The notes under the pieces: model-generated | The model's database searches: none | What the model saw: the letters and a program-made list of their open reading frames with translations, nothing else | What the model was told of the DNA's origin: nothing | NCBI GenBank assembly: GCA_964575975.1 | Contig: CAZNTU010000093.1 | Location: 1 to 20,745 of the forward strand | Direction of reading: 5' to 3' | From: G963674505 sp964575975 | Lineage (GTDB): Bacteria > Desulfobacterota > Desulfobacteria > Desulfobacterales > SKZT01 | Length of the DNA stretch: 20,745 nt | Made by a program: the position numbers and the translations under genes | In this document: in pieces, positions 1 through 8,176 of the stretch | Layout of the letters: the number at the start of each line of letters is the position of its first letter | How positions within the stretch are numbered: position 1 is the stretch's first letter

Positions 1-432
1 TGTCGCATGGACGATCACGCAGGAAACGTCGATTCGAGATCTGCGCAGCGCGCCCTCGACTCGATTTCGCAGGTTTCGACCGTTCCCGTCGTGCGCGGCG
101 TCGCCCGCGTCGTTGGCACCCCCTTGAAATTCGACGACCCGCAATTCGCCGGCGTCGACGCTTCCGACGCCCGTAACGGAACGTGCCGCATTCGCCGCCC
201 GTTCCCGCGCCTGTCGGGATTCCACCGCGCCGGTCAGATGCACGACGCCTTTCCAAAGCCACACGTCGATTTTGGAATAGTCTACGCCGGGCTCTCTTTC
301 GAGCGCTTTCCTGACGCCGCCTATGACGTTTTCGTTCAAACGACAGTATTGATCCAGGGCCTCGGCCGGTCTCGCGGACGCGACAACGGCGGATAGAAGC
401 GATAGAACAACCATGCGACAAATCTTCTTCAT
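1..432 (-). CDS. Exported BON-domain protein, 3' end cut by window edge
   Basis: The first 144 codons of a minus-strand gene are present; the stop lies beyond position 1. The ATG at 432 follows a strong AAAGGAGGG ribosome site about 8 bases upstream. Residues 1-25 form a signal peptide (MKK start, hydrophobic core, alanine-rich end near PAEA), so the product should be exported to the periplasm. Residues about 30-97 match the BON pattern: a helix (NVIGGVRKALE), a strand pair (IDVWLWKGVVHLTGAV), a second helix rich in Arg and Ala (QARERAANAAR), then GVGSVDAGELRV. A second BON copy appears to begin near residue 122 (LRNRVEGALRRS) and is cut off. BON proteins such as OsmY bind membranes or phospholipids and are often made under osmotic or envelope stress. 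The exact role here is unknown. Confidence 0.75.
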   Translation of the reverse strand, partial: MKKICRMVVLSLLSAVVASARPAEALDQYCRLNENVIGGVRKALEREPGVDYSKIDVWLWKGVVHLTGAVESRQARERAANAARSVTGVGSVDAGELRVVEFQGGANDAGDAAHDGNGRNLRNRVEGALRRSRIDVSCVIVHAT

Positions 433-1025
433 GACGGCTTTCCCTCCTTTCCGTTCGATTTTAAGATTTACGATAGATTACGGGGAACAGGCCGACAATA
501 AGCTGTCGAGGGCAATATGCCGCCTTTCGAACGGTATTTTGGCTTCGTCGAAATACCACTGGCAGACGGCGAGCCGGCTCTCATCGATGAAATTTTAACG
601 CCGGATTCCTCCCGTTTCCGGCCCGGTCCTGTTTGCCGGATATCCGGCTTGAAATTCAAAGCTTTGCAATTGACATTTACCATAAACGGGTAATTTTGAG
701 CATCTTTGGTGGATTGCCCGAAATATACCCCTGCGAGCTTGAAGACGCGGATATGTATTCTTCGCATGCTCAACGAAAAAAATACGAGAATTCTTCATGG
801 TTGCGGAAGATTAGGCGCTAATGCGCCAGTGCATCGAACTCATTCCGGTTGCTGGGACGATCTTCCGGGGGGCAGTCGAGCCGAAGACGGAAGCAAGGCG
901 GTCCGCCGTGCGTCGGAAACGAACCAACCTTAAGTCGGCCTCTGTGAAAAATAGACGGACAGCGTGACGGAACCGGAGAATTTCAAGCGGGTTGGCTTCC
1001 CGTGCAGAGTTGAAAAGTCGAAACA
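433..1025. other. Intergenic region with small palindromes, no convincing gene
   Basis: This gap of about 590 bases separates the divergent BON and cdaA genes. Short open frames occur on both strands, but none has a good ribosome site together with a recognisable protein. Visible structure is a perfect 14-bp palindrome at 635-648 (GCCGGATATCCGGC) and a hairpin at 814-827 (GGCGC, TAAT loop, GCGCC). A TTGACA hexamer starts at 670 but has no well-spaced -10 box. The region may hold promoters for both neighbours, or a decayed gene. Confidence 0.4.
470..498 (-). promoter_or_regulatory. Possible promoter of the BON-domain gene
   Basis: On the minus strand TTGTCG (498-493) and TATCGT (475-470) are separated by 17 bases, about 40 bases before the ATG at 432. 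Each hexamer matches the sigma-70 consensus at four of six positions. A 5-bp inverted repeat (CGACA at 493-497, TGTCG at 504-508) overlaps the -35 box and could be an operator. This is a weak call from spacing and position. Confidence 0.28.
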
Positions 1026-2480
1026 ATGGAGACAACAGTTAAAATGCTTGCGCGGATCTTCGACTGGAGGGAGGCGCTGGACATTCTCGTTCTCGCGACG
1101 GGCTTGTTTTTCGCCTATCGCACCTTGCACCGGCTGGGGACTTGGAAGATGGCTTTGGGGGCGTTGATCGCGATCATCGTATTCGTGTTCGCCCATTTTC
1201 TCGATTTGAAAAGCGTCAGTTGGATATACTTGAATCTAAGCCAAGTGGCGCTGATCGGCCTGATAGTGATTTTCCAGCCCGAGATCAGAAAGATACTGGA
1301 GAGGGCGGCCTCCTTCGGTGGAGGTCCCGTGCGAAAAGAAGAGGCGGACTTGTCCGTGCTTCTGGCGGAAACAACCTTCGCGATGGCGCAGATCAAACAG
1401 GGGGCTCTTCTCGTTCTCCCCGGCAGAGAACCTGTCGCGGAATGGCTGTCCGGAGGCTATCCTCTCGACGCCGCCCCCAGCCACCCTCTCTTCATGAGCA
1501 TCTTCGACGACCACTCCCCCGGCCACGACGGAGCGGCAGTCGTAGAGAACGGGAAAATCACCCGGTTCGGCGCCCGCCTTCCTCTGTCCAAAACAGGCAG
1601 TTTGGACGAAGATTACGGAACGCGACACCACGCCGCCATGGGGCTCTCGGAGAAATCCGACGCGTTGGTCGTCGCCGTTTCCGAGGAGAGAGGAGAGGTC
1701 GCCGTTTTTCAAAACGGAAAAATGCGGAAGATGCAAGGAAGCGACGACCTCCGGTCGAGAATCGTCGCGCACTGGGCGCGCATGGCTCCCTTGGGCGGAC
1801 GCCGGCAGGAAAGAATTTCCCGGGTGACTTTGTCGGGAATTTTCGCGAGCGTGGCGTTGGCGATTCTGATCTGGTCGACGATCGTGGTCTCGCAAGGGAC
1901 GGTGATACAGAAAGGCATAAAGGTTCCCATCGCCTACACGGGGCTGCCAAAGCATATGGCTCTTGTAGGGAAAAGACCTACGGAAGCCGTTTTGCATCTC
2001 GCCGGGGCCGAATCCGAACTGGCCGCGCTCGACCAGTCCCGGATGAGCATCCGGTTCGACCTTTCCAACGCATCGGAAGGAAGGCACGACTTGGTCGTCA
2101 CCGAGGAAAATATCGATTTGCCCAAAAGGGTCGAGCTTATGGACGCGGAACCCTCCAGCGTGAATCTTGAGGTGGAAAGATTGGAGAAGAAGGAAGCCTT
2201 GGTGAGACCTCGGCTGGCGGGCAAACTTCCCGAGGGTCTGAAGCTCGAGTCCGTTAAAGTCTTCCCGTCCAGCATCTTCGTGCTTTCGCCGGAAAGCGAA
2301 GGAAAGCGGGAGGAATTGTCTCTGCCGACAAAAGAAATCGAATTGGAAAATATCGAGGAGACCACTATAGTAAACGCTCGAATAGCGGCCCCGCCGAATC
2401 TGGAACCGGCAAGCGGCGATTGGCCGGAGGTGAAAGTGAAGATTACGGTTCGTCGCGATCACACGCCCTTCCGGAATTAA
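1026..2480 (+). CDS. cdaA: Diadenylate cyclase (CdaA) fused to CdaR-like YbbR domains
   Basis: This enzyme should condense two ATP molecules into cyclic di-AMP at the inner membrane. Residues 18-83 hold three membrane helices as in CdaA. The DisA_N cyclase domain follows (about 100-250), with the DGA motif at 168-170 and GTRHH at 198-202, then a GLSEKSDALVVAVSEE stretch typical of the family. A fourth membrane helix lies at about 269-289. Beyond it two YbbR-type repeats (about 296-385 and 392-476) should sit outside the cytoplasm. YbbR repeats normally belong to CdaR, a separate regulator encoded next to cdaA; here both are one 484-residue chain. The usual RHR motif reads R200-H201-H202. The ATG at 1044 (MLARIFDWREALDI) resembles usual CdaA N-termini and has GGAG upstream, so it may be the real start. 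No partner gene follows closely; the next gene is 241 bases downstream. Confidence 0.9.
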   Translation: METTVKMLARIFDWREALDILVLATGLFFAYRTLHRLGTWKMALGALIAIIVFVFAHFLDLKSVSWIYLNLSQVALIGLIVIFQPEIRKILERAASFGGGPVRKEEADLSVLLAETTFAMAQIKQGALLVLPGREPVAEWLSGGYPLDAAPSHPLFMSIFDDHSPGHDGAAVVENGKITRFGARLPLSKTGSLDEDYGTRHHAAMGLSEKSDALVVAVSEERGEVAVFQNGKMRKMQGSDDLRSRIVAHWARMAPLGGRRQERISRVTLSGIFASVALAILIWSTIVVSQGTVIQKGIKVPIAYTGLPKHMALVGKRPTEAVLHLAGAESELAALDQSRMSIRFDLSNASEGRHDLVVTEENIDLPKRVELMDAEPSSVNLEVERLEKKEALVRPRLAGKLPEGLKLESVKVFPSSIFVLSPESEGKREELSLPTKEIELENIEETTIVNARIAAPPNLEPASGDWPEVKVKITVRRDHTPFRN

Positions 2481-2603
2481 ATTTTCTTGATATAGAGAAC
2501 AGGCTTGCCGAAAACTCTGAAAACACGGGTTGGCGGGGGATCCTTCGCCACGCCGCTCGCTCGCTGCGTCGGACGTGATCGGACGCCTTCTCAAAATACC
2601 CCA

Positions 2604-2632
2604 TTGACAGCGAGTTGCATGGTACCAATGAT
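2604..2632 (+). promoter_or_regulatory. Possible sigma-70 promoter for ycaC-like gene
   Basis: A perfect TTGACA (2604-2609) is followed after 17 bases by AATGAT (2627-2632), which matches the -10 consensus at four of six positions. It lies about 90 bases before the ATG at 2722, in the 241-base gap after cdaA. The -35 box is good and the -10 box is weak. Confidence 0.35.
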
Positions 2633-2721
2633 TGAATTTATCGAAAACCCCATAAATCCGACAAATCGCTTACGAGGTGCTTGGCATTTCTCGGCGACAG
2701 AAAAACGAGGAGGATATACTC

Positions 2722-3345
2722 ATGGATAGCACATTCAAATACTCGCGTCTTTCGAAGGAGAATGCCGCCTGCTTGCTCATAGATCACCAATCGGGGCTGA
2801 TCTCTCTCGTGCAAGATTTTTCCCCGGGCGAGTTCAAAAACAATGTGCTGGCGCTGGCGGACGTCGCGAAGTATTTCGAGCTTCCCACGATTCTGACAAC
2901 CAGTTTCGAAGACGGTCCGAACGGCCCTCTCGTTCCGGAATTGAAGGAAGCTTTCCCCGACTCGCCGCTTATAGCCCGTCCGGGACAAATCAACGCGTGG
3001 GACAACGAGGATTTCGTCAAAGCTGTCGAACAGACCGGTCGAAAGCAACTTGTCGTCGCAGGCGTCGTCACGGATGTGTGCGTGGCGTTCCCCGCCCTCT
3101 CGGCGATAGAGGCGGGTTACGAAGTTTTCGTTGCAACCGACGCATCCGGGACGTTCAACGATACGGTCCGGCATGCCGCTTGGTCGCGGATGGCTCGCGC
3201 GGGCGTCCAACTGATGAACTGGTTCAGCGTGGCGTGCGAGTTGCACCGAGACTGGCGAAACGACGTCGAAGGTCTGGGCGCTCTGCTCTCCGACCACATT
3301 CCCAATTATCGGAATCTCGTCACCAGCTATTTGGCAAAAGGTTGA
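2722..3345 (+). CDS. ycaC: YcaC-type isochorismatase-family cysteine hydrolase
   Basis: This 207-residue cytosolic protein is very close to what I recall of E. coli YcaC: it shares long stretches such as KNNVLALADVAKYF, RPGQINAWDNEDFVKAV and ACELHRDWRND. The family uses an Asp-Lys/Arg-Cys triad. Here it is D21 (LLIDHQSG), R86 (IARPGQ) and C120 (VVTDVCVAF); arginine in place of the usual lysine is the YcaC pattern. A conserved cis-peptide region VVTDVC is intact. YcaC forms ring-shaped oligomers and its natural substrate is unknown, so only a hydrolase call is safe. The start at 2722 is chosen because GAGGAGG lies 8 bases before it; an in-frame ATG at 2677 has no such site. The gene stands alone, converging with the yihY-like gene 54 bases away. 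Confidence 0.93.
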   Translation: MDSTFKYSRLSKENAACLLIDHQSGLISLVQDFSPGEFKNNVLALADVAKYFELPTILTTSFEDGPNGPLVPELKEAFPDSPLIARPGQINAWDNEDFVKAVEQTGRKQLVVAGVVTDVCVAFPALSAIEAGYEVFVATDASGTFNDTVRHAAWSRMARAGVQLMNWFSVACELHRDWRNDVEGLGALLSDHIPNYRNLVTSYLAKG

Positions 3346-3399
3346 GCATGGCGGTCCAATTGCTTCGGGAACGAACAAAACAAGGCTCTTCGCGAAAGT

Positions 3400-4227
3400 C
3401 TATCCTTTGCGGGCGATCTCCAGGTTGCGGACGAATCCCGCCCCGATCAGGAAAATGGAAGCCGAATAGACTAGCCATATGATAAATACCACCACTCCCG
3501 TAAGAGAGCCGTAGAAGGGCCCGAAATGAGCGAGCTTGGCGGCGATGTAGAAAGTGAAAAGATACTTCGCGGCTTCGAGAAAAATCGCGGTAAAAACGGC
3601 GCCCTTCATTGCGCTCGCCCAAGAAATCCTCGTTCTGGGAAGAAAGCGATAGAAGGCCGTGGTCGCGGAAAATACCAGGAAGAGGGGCAATACAAACCCT
3701 GTCGCTATGCCGGCAAGAAATTCGGACCTGGGCAGGCCGATCCATGTACCGACATGAACCAGCAACGAAACGACCGAGGTGGTTCCGAACGCAAAAATAA
3801 CGACCCCCATCAGGAGAGTAACGAAAAGAAGGGAATTGGCGACGGAAATCGGGACGGGTCTGGTTCCATGGATGTTAAAAATGGCGTTGACGCTTATGTC
3901 GAGCGAAACATAAAGGTGATAGGAGAAAAACAGATAGCCGATGAGATTGATGAGCCCAACCTCCGCGTTTTCGATAATCTTGAAAAGCTCCTCCCTTATA
4001 TCCGCGGTGATTTCGGGAAACAAATCCGATATGCTCTCGACCAGAAAAATTTGGAAGCTCTCGTTTCCGGCGAAAACAAGGCCCATTACCGAAACCAGAA
4101 AGATGACCAAGGGGATGAAGCTCAGCATGAAATAGCAGGATATGGATGCGGAAAGCATCTGATTGTGGTTTTTCACGAACGATACGACGCTTTGAAAAAG
4201 CAGACGGTGCATAGGCGATGTTTTCAT
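3400..4227 (-). CDS. YihY/BrkB family inner-membrane protein
   Basis: This 275-residue polytopic protein has about six membrane segments. Family landmarks are ASISCYFMLSFIPLVIF near the N-terminus, FYRFLPRTRISWASAMKGA in the middle, and YGSLTGVVVFIIWLVYSAS with LIGAGF near the end. It belongs to the YihY/BrkB group (once annotated as ribonuclease BN or virulence factor), whose members may take part in lipid movement across the envelope; substrate and mechanism here are unknown. Its 5' end is only about 20 bases after the GH65 gene stop, so the two are probably cotranscribed. A TTG at 4233 has better spacing (7 bases) from the AAAAAAAGG ribosome site than the ATG at 4227, so the protein may be two residues longer. 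Confidence 0.88.
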   Translation of the reverse strand: MKTSPMHRLLFQSVVSFVKNHNQMLSASISCYFMLSFIPLVIFLVSVMGLVFAGNESFQIFLVESISDLFPEITADIREELFKIIENAEVGLINLIGYLFFSYHLYVSLDISVNAIFNIHGTRPVPISVANSLLFVTLLMGVVIFAFGTTSVVSLLVHVGTWIGLPRSEFLAGIATGFVLPLFLVFSATTAFYRFLPRTRISWASAMKGAVFTAIFLEAAKYLFTFYIAAKLAHFGPFYGSLTGVVVFIIWLVYSASIFLIGAGFVRNLEIARKG

Positions 4228-4247
4228 CGGCAAACGATATCCTTTTT

Positions 4248-7200
4248 TTACTCCGGCGGCAGAAGATCGCCGAGATCGGCCACGACCACATCGGCGCCGT
4301 TGCGATGCAGTTCGTCGAAGCTGACGTTGCGGGCCACGCCCAGAACCAACCCGAAGCCTCCCCGTTTTCCCGCCTGCACTCCCGCCAGGGCGTCTTCGAT
4401 CACCACCGCGCGTTCGGGCGAGGCATCCAATCTGCGGGCGGCTTCCAAGTAAGTGTCCGGATCGGGTTTTCCGGCCAGCTCGAGTTCGGCGGCGACGTTT
4501 CCATCGACTTTCGCGTCGAAGAAGTCGGCTATGCCGGCCGCCTCCAACGTGATTTCCGCATTGGTGCTCGAGGTGACGACCGCCGTGCGAATTCCATTTC
4601 GGCGCAGACGGCGCAAAAGGCGAACGGAACCGGGAAACGCCTTCACGCCTTTTTTTCGGATGATTTCATGAACCATTTCGTTTTTGCGATTGCTGAGGCC
4701 CCACTCCGTTTCCGTGTCCGGCGAGTCTTCGGGTGATCCTTTCGGAAGCTGAATTCCTCGTGAGGATAGAAAGTCGTGCGCGCCGTCTTCGCGCGGCTTG
4801 CCGTCGACCAACAGCAGATAGTCGGCGCCGGTTTCGAAAGGACGGAAAGGCTCTCCAAGCCGCTCTTCCCTTTCTTTCAGAAACCGGTCGAACATTTCCT
4901 TCCATGCCCGCGCATGCAATTCGGCGGTGGCGGTGAGCACGCCGTCCATATCGAACAGGACGGCGTCGAAACGGTCGGGGGGCAGAAGTTTCCCGATCGT
5001 CGCGGCCGGCCGTTTCTCCGGACGTCGCACGGGCAGAGTCTCGGATTCGCCCTCCCGGAGGACAATCTCCCGCCCCTGGTGCCGGAACGTCAACTCGTCT
5101 CCCCTGCGCAACCGGTAGTTCGCCCGGTCGTGAAAGATCTCGACCTCCAGCTCGCGGCCGCGGACCGTCAGAGGAAAGCGCATCGCTTCCCATTGGATCG
5201 GAAGCCGGGGATCGAAGGAAAGAGCGCCTCCGTGGTCGCGCATTCCGGCGAATCCGTATGTCAACGCCATCCAGGTCCCGCCGATGGACGCTACGTGGAC
5301 TCCGTCCCGGACGTTTCCTCCGATGTCGGCCAGATCCATCAGCACCGCGTACCGAAAATATTCGAAAGCCTCTTCCCAATAGGCGTTCTCCGACGCGATA
5401 ATGCTTTGAATACAGACAGACAAAGAGGAATCCCCCGTCGTCAACGGATCGTAGTAATCGAAGTTGCGTCGCTTTTCCTCGGGACCGAAGACGTCGCCGA
5501 GCAGAAAAAGCGCCAGTACCACGTCCGCCTGCTTGATGACGCGGTGCCTGTAAATGACCAGCGGATGATAGTGCAACAGCAGCGGAAAGTTTTCGGAGGG
5601 CTCGCTATCCAGATCCCAAAGCTGCTTGTCGAGAAAATTCTCGTCCTGCAGATGAATTCCCAGTTCCTCGTCGTATGGAATGTACATCGCGTCGGCCGCG
5701 CGCCTCCAGTCGCCGGCCTCGTCCATGCGGAAGCCGGTTCGGTCCGCGACCGCCGCGTAGCGCTCGGGGGCGCGGTCGTGCAAGGCGGTCATCGCCTCCG
5801 AGGCGTAGCGCAGGTTTTCCCGCGCCATGAGATTGGTAAAAAGGTTGTTGTTCACCACCGTGTTGTATTCGTCGGGCCCGGTCACGCCGTTGATGCAGAA
5901 CTTGCCGTTTTTCCGTTCGGAGCAGAACCCGATGCTGAGCCATAGCCGCGCCGTCTCCACCAAAATTTCCGCTCCGTAGGATGCCAGAAAGTCCGTGTCG
6001 CCGTTCATTTGGACATACTTGCGAATCGCGTGCGCGATATCCGCGTTGATATGGTATTGGGCGGTTCCTGCCGCGTAATACGCCGAAGCCTCCTCCCCGT
6101 TGATCGTGCGCCACGGGAAAAGCGCCCCTTTCTCGCCGACCTGCCGAGCCCGCCGTCGCGCCGCCGGCAGCATGCCGTGACGGAAGCGAAGCAGGTTGCG
6201 GGCGATTCGAGGCGCCGTGTAGATCAAAAAAGGAAGCACGTAGATTTCCGTATCCCAGAAGTAGTGGCCTTCGTAAGTCTGACCGGTAAGCCCGCGCGCG
6301 CCGATGCCGGCCCCTTCCACCCGGGCCGACGCCTGCAGGAGCTGGAAAAGATTCCAGCGCAGGGACTGCTGAACTCTCAGATCGCCTGTTATTTCCACGT
6401 CGCTGCGATTCCAGAAGTCTTCCACGTACCGTCTCTGGGACTCGCACAGCTTTCGCCATCCCTCGGCGCGAGACCTCGCGAGCGTTCTAACGGTCCGGTC
6501 CGCAAGCTCGGAGACCGGCGCGCTGCGGGACGTATGATAGGAGATATGCTTGGTGACGCGGAAAGCCCGTCCCGGACAGGCGGCTATCGTGTATACGATT
6601 CCGGCGCGGTCCTTGCGGCAATGGACTTCCGTCGAATAGGCGCAGTCGGTCCGGACGACATGGTCCATGCCGCAGGCGATGGTCATTGCGCTGTTGCGGG
6701 TACGGTGACCGAGAATGATCCGCTGCTCGTCGCAACGTTGGAGAACCGGAAGAAGCACCCGCTTTTCGAAGTTCCTGGAACGTCTGGGATCGATCTTTCG
6801 GGGGTCCGGCTCCCGGGAACCGGATCGCTCGGCCTCGCCGCCCAGCGCGTCCGGCGGCAGAACCATTTCGGAAACGAGAACCACCGGCGCCTCGGCGTTG
6901 TGGACGACCACTTCGTAATCCACTGCGGCCAAATGCCTGTGCTCGAAGGATACCAGCCGAGTCGAGCGAATTTCCACGAGTTTTCCGGACGGCGTCTCCC
7001 AAAGCGCGTTTCGCGCAAGCCGTCCGGCCCGCATATCCAGAACGCGCTCGAAACGGAGGAGGTCCGCATGCTCGGGGATGAACGGTTCGTCGACGACGAA
7101 CAGGCGCAGGCGTTTGGCGTCGGCGACGTTGAGCATGGTCTGCGCGGTTTCCGCGAAACCGTAAGCCGTCTCCGCGTAAACGATGGGCGTCGTTTCGTGG

Positions 7201-7400
7201 AAGCCGTTTATGAACGTGCCGTTCTGGAACGCGGGCCGTCCTTCCTCGAAAGCGCCTCGGATTCCCATGTAGCCGTTTGCAAGAGTGAAAATGGTTTCGC
7301 TCTGCTCCAGATATCGCTTGGAAAAGCGTTTCTCGATCAAGCGCCAGGGATCAACGGGATAAATGTATTCCGGAGCGATTCCGGGTTCTCGATGAAGCAT
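4248..7400 (-). CDS. GH65 disaccharide phosphorylase fused to beta-phosphoglucomutase
   Basis: The 1050-residue chain has two enzymes. Residues about 1-795 are a GH65 phosphorylase: N-terminal beta domain with LANGYMGIRGAFEEG, then the (alpha/alpha)6 barrel with TGPDEYNT, where E511 is the predicted general acid, and HVASIGGTWMALTYGFAG. GH65 enzymes split trehalose, maltose, kojibiose or related sugars with phosphate into glucose and beta-glucose 1-phosphate. Residues about 813-1050 are a HAD phosphomutase: DMDG (nucleophile D817, acid/base D819), a helical cap with DYLLLVDGKPREDG, TSSTNAE, GKPDPDTY and VIEDALAGVQAG. It should convert beta-glucose 1-phosphate to glucose 6-phosphate. The pair thus feeds glycolysis with one phosphate bond saved. 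The start at 7400 follows AAAGGAGG by 7 bases. Substrate cannot be read from sequence. No signal peptide, so cytosolic. The yihY-like gene follows in the same direction. Confidence 0.93.
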   Translation of the reverse strand: MLHREPGIAPEYIYPVDPWRLIEKRFSKRYLEQSETIFTLANGYMGIRGAFEEGRPAFQNGTFINGFHETTPIVYAETAYGFAETAQTMLNVADAKRLRLFVVDEPFIPEHADLLRFERVLDMRAGRLARNALWETPSGKLVEIRSTRLVSFEHRHLAAVDYEVVVHNAEAPVVLVSEMVLPPDALGGEAERSGSREPDPRKIDPRRSRNFEKRVLLPVLQRCDEQRIILGHRTRNSAMTIACGMDHVVRTDCAYSTEVHCRKDRAGIVYTIAACPGRAFRVTKHISYHTSRSAPVSELADRTVRTLARSRAEGWRKLCESQRRYVEDFWNRSDVEITGDLRVQQSLRWNLFQLLQASARVEGAGIGARGLTGQTYEGHYFWDTEIYVLPFLIYTAPRIARNLLRFRHGMLPAARRRARQVGEKGALFPWRTINGEEASAYYAAGTAQYHINADIAHAIRKYVQMNGDTDFLASYGAEILVETARLWLSIGFCSERKNGKFCINGVTGPDEYNTVVNNNLFTNLMARENLRYASEAMTALHDRAPERYAAVADRTGFRMDEAGDWRRAADAMYIPYDEELGIHLQDENFLDKQLWDLDSEPSENFPLLLHYHPLVIYRHRVIKQADVVLALFLLGDVFGPEEKRRNFDYYDPLTTGDSSLSVCIQSIIASENAYWEEAFEYFRYAVLMDLADIGGNVRDGVHVASIGGTWMALTYGFAGMRDHGGALSFDPRLPIQWEAMRFPLTVRGRELEVEIFHDRANYRLRRGDELTFRHQGREIVLREGESETLPVRRPEKRPAATIGKLLPPDRFDAVLFDMDGVLTATAELHARAWKEMFDRFLKEREERLGEPFRPFETGADYLLLVDGKPREDGAHDFLSSRGIQLPKGSPEDSPDTETEWGLSNRKNEMVHEIIRKKGVKAFPGSVRLLRRLRRNGIRTAVVTSSTNAEITLEAAGIADFFDAKVDGNVAAELELAGKPDPDTYLEAARRLDASPERAVVIEDALAGVQAGKRGGFGLVLGVARNVSFDELHRNGADVVVADLGDLLPPE

Positions 7401-7736
7401 GGCAGGTCCTCCTTTACGCAAATACCGCGGCAGAAAGTACTCGACCGGGCGGTTTCGTCAAAAGTGTTCGTTATCTTAAATACAGCAAAAAACATACCGA
7501 CCATCTTTTTTCTATTCTTATCTTTCCGAAATACCGAAACAATAGGGTGGAGGCGGTATATTTTCTTTTTTTGAACTCGACGAACGATAATTGGACGACA
7601 AGATTGCGGATATCAGGTTCCCGCCGGCATGAAATAAGGTTCGTCCCTTATTTGATTTCCCCTCTCCCTGCGGTAAAAGAATGGTTTGAAATTTCGTAAA
7701 ATCTTTCGAGGAAACCCATAGACTATGGAGGCACGC
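7401..7736. other. AT-rich divergent intergenic region
   Basis: This stretch separates the divergent GH65 (minus) and small exported protein (plus) genes and must contain their promoters. It is clearly richer in A and T than the genes, with T-runs near 7505-7512 and 7561-7572. I found no promoter with two good hexamers and correct spacing on either strand. The motif AATACCG recurs near 7421 and 7530, with a related CATACCG near 7492. No RNA gene or reading frame is convincing. Confidence 0.35.
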
Positions 7737-8159
7737 ATGGAAAGAAGCACCATCTTTTCTACCCGGTTCGTCAAAGTCGGGAAGGCTTTCCCGGGGTTCC
7801 CGGCATTGGCCGTTCTCCTGACATTCTTTTTCTTCGCGGGCGATACGGGTTCGGTTTTCGCAAGCGAAATCCCGGTGGTACGAGGGGCGAACTGGGTGGA
7901 TTCCAGCCATGCGGAGAAGAAAGCCTTTTTACTGGGAATGGCGACCGTCATCGCAGCCGAACGGGAGATGCAGGAAGAAGGGAACTACTCTTCCTGTCGA
8001 AGTGTCGTGCCCGTATTCGTCAACGCTTTCAAGGGCTATACCCTGGACGATGTTCTCGAGGAGTTGGACGGCTATTTCCGGAGCCGTCCCGAAGAATTGC
8101 ACCGCCCTGTCATCGAAGTGCTCTGGTACGAAATGGCCCTTCCCGAAACTGCAGAATAA
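7737..8159 (+). CDS. Small exported protein of unknown function
   Basis: This 140-residue protein is not one I recognise with confidence. A hydrophobic helix at about 22-38 (ALAVLLTFFFFAG) followed by VFASE looks like a signal peptide with a long charged n-region, so export to the periplasm is likely. The mature part has a pattern seen in several small proteobacterial periplasmic proteins: W plus S plus K spacing (NWVDSSHAEKKAFLLGMA), then a long helix and a C-terminal GYTLDDVLEELDGYF segment before a conserved-looking PVIEVLWYEMA end. One cysteine remains (SSCRS). The ATG at 7737 follows GGAGG by 5 bases; an ATG at 7725 lies upstream of that site. The stop is 17 bases before the glycine-zipper lipoprotein, so they probably share a transcript. 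Confidence 0.65.
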   Translation: MERSTIFSTRFVKVGKAFPGFPALAVLLTFFFFAGDTGSVFASEIPVVRGANWVDSSHAEKKAFLLGMATVIAAEREMQEEGNYSSCRSVVPVFVNAFKGYTLDDVLEELDGYFRSRPEELHRPVIEVLWYEMALPETAE

Positions 8160-8176
8160 CGACAAGGAGCCGACTT

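Noticed and set aside
114..128. Sigma-54-like TGGCAC...TTGA sequence
   Set aside because: Spacing is one base short, the GC of the -12 element is missing, and it lies inside the BON gene.
7..396. 129-residue plus-strand frame at the left edge
   Set aside because: The minus strand gives a signal peptide, BON domain and strong ribosome site; the plus frame is its shadow.
468..798. Small minus-strand frames in the 433-1025 gap
   Set aside because: No ribosome site, no family resemblance and mixed overlapping frames; not supportable as genes.
1236..2594. 452-residue minus-strand frame opposite cdaA
   Set aside because: No motif or plausible domain; the plus strand encodes a clear diadenylate cyclase.
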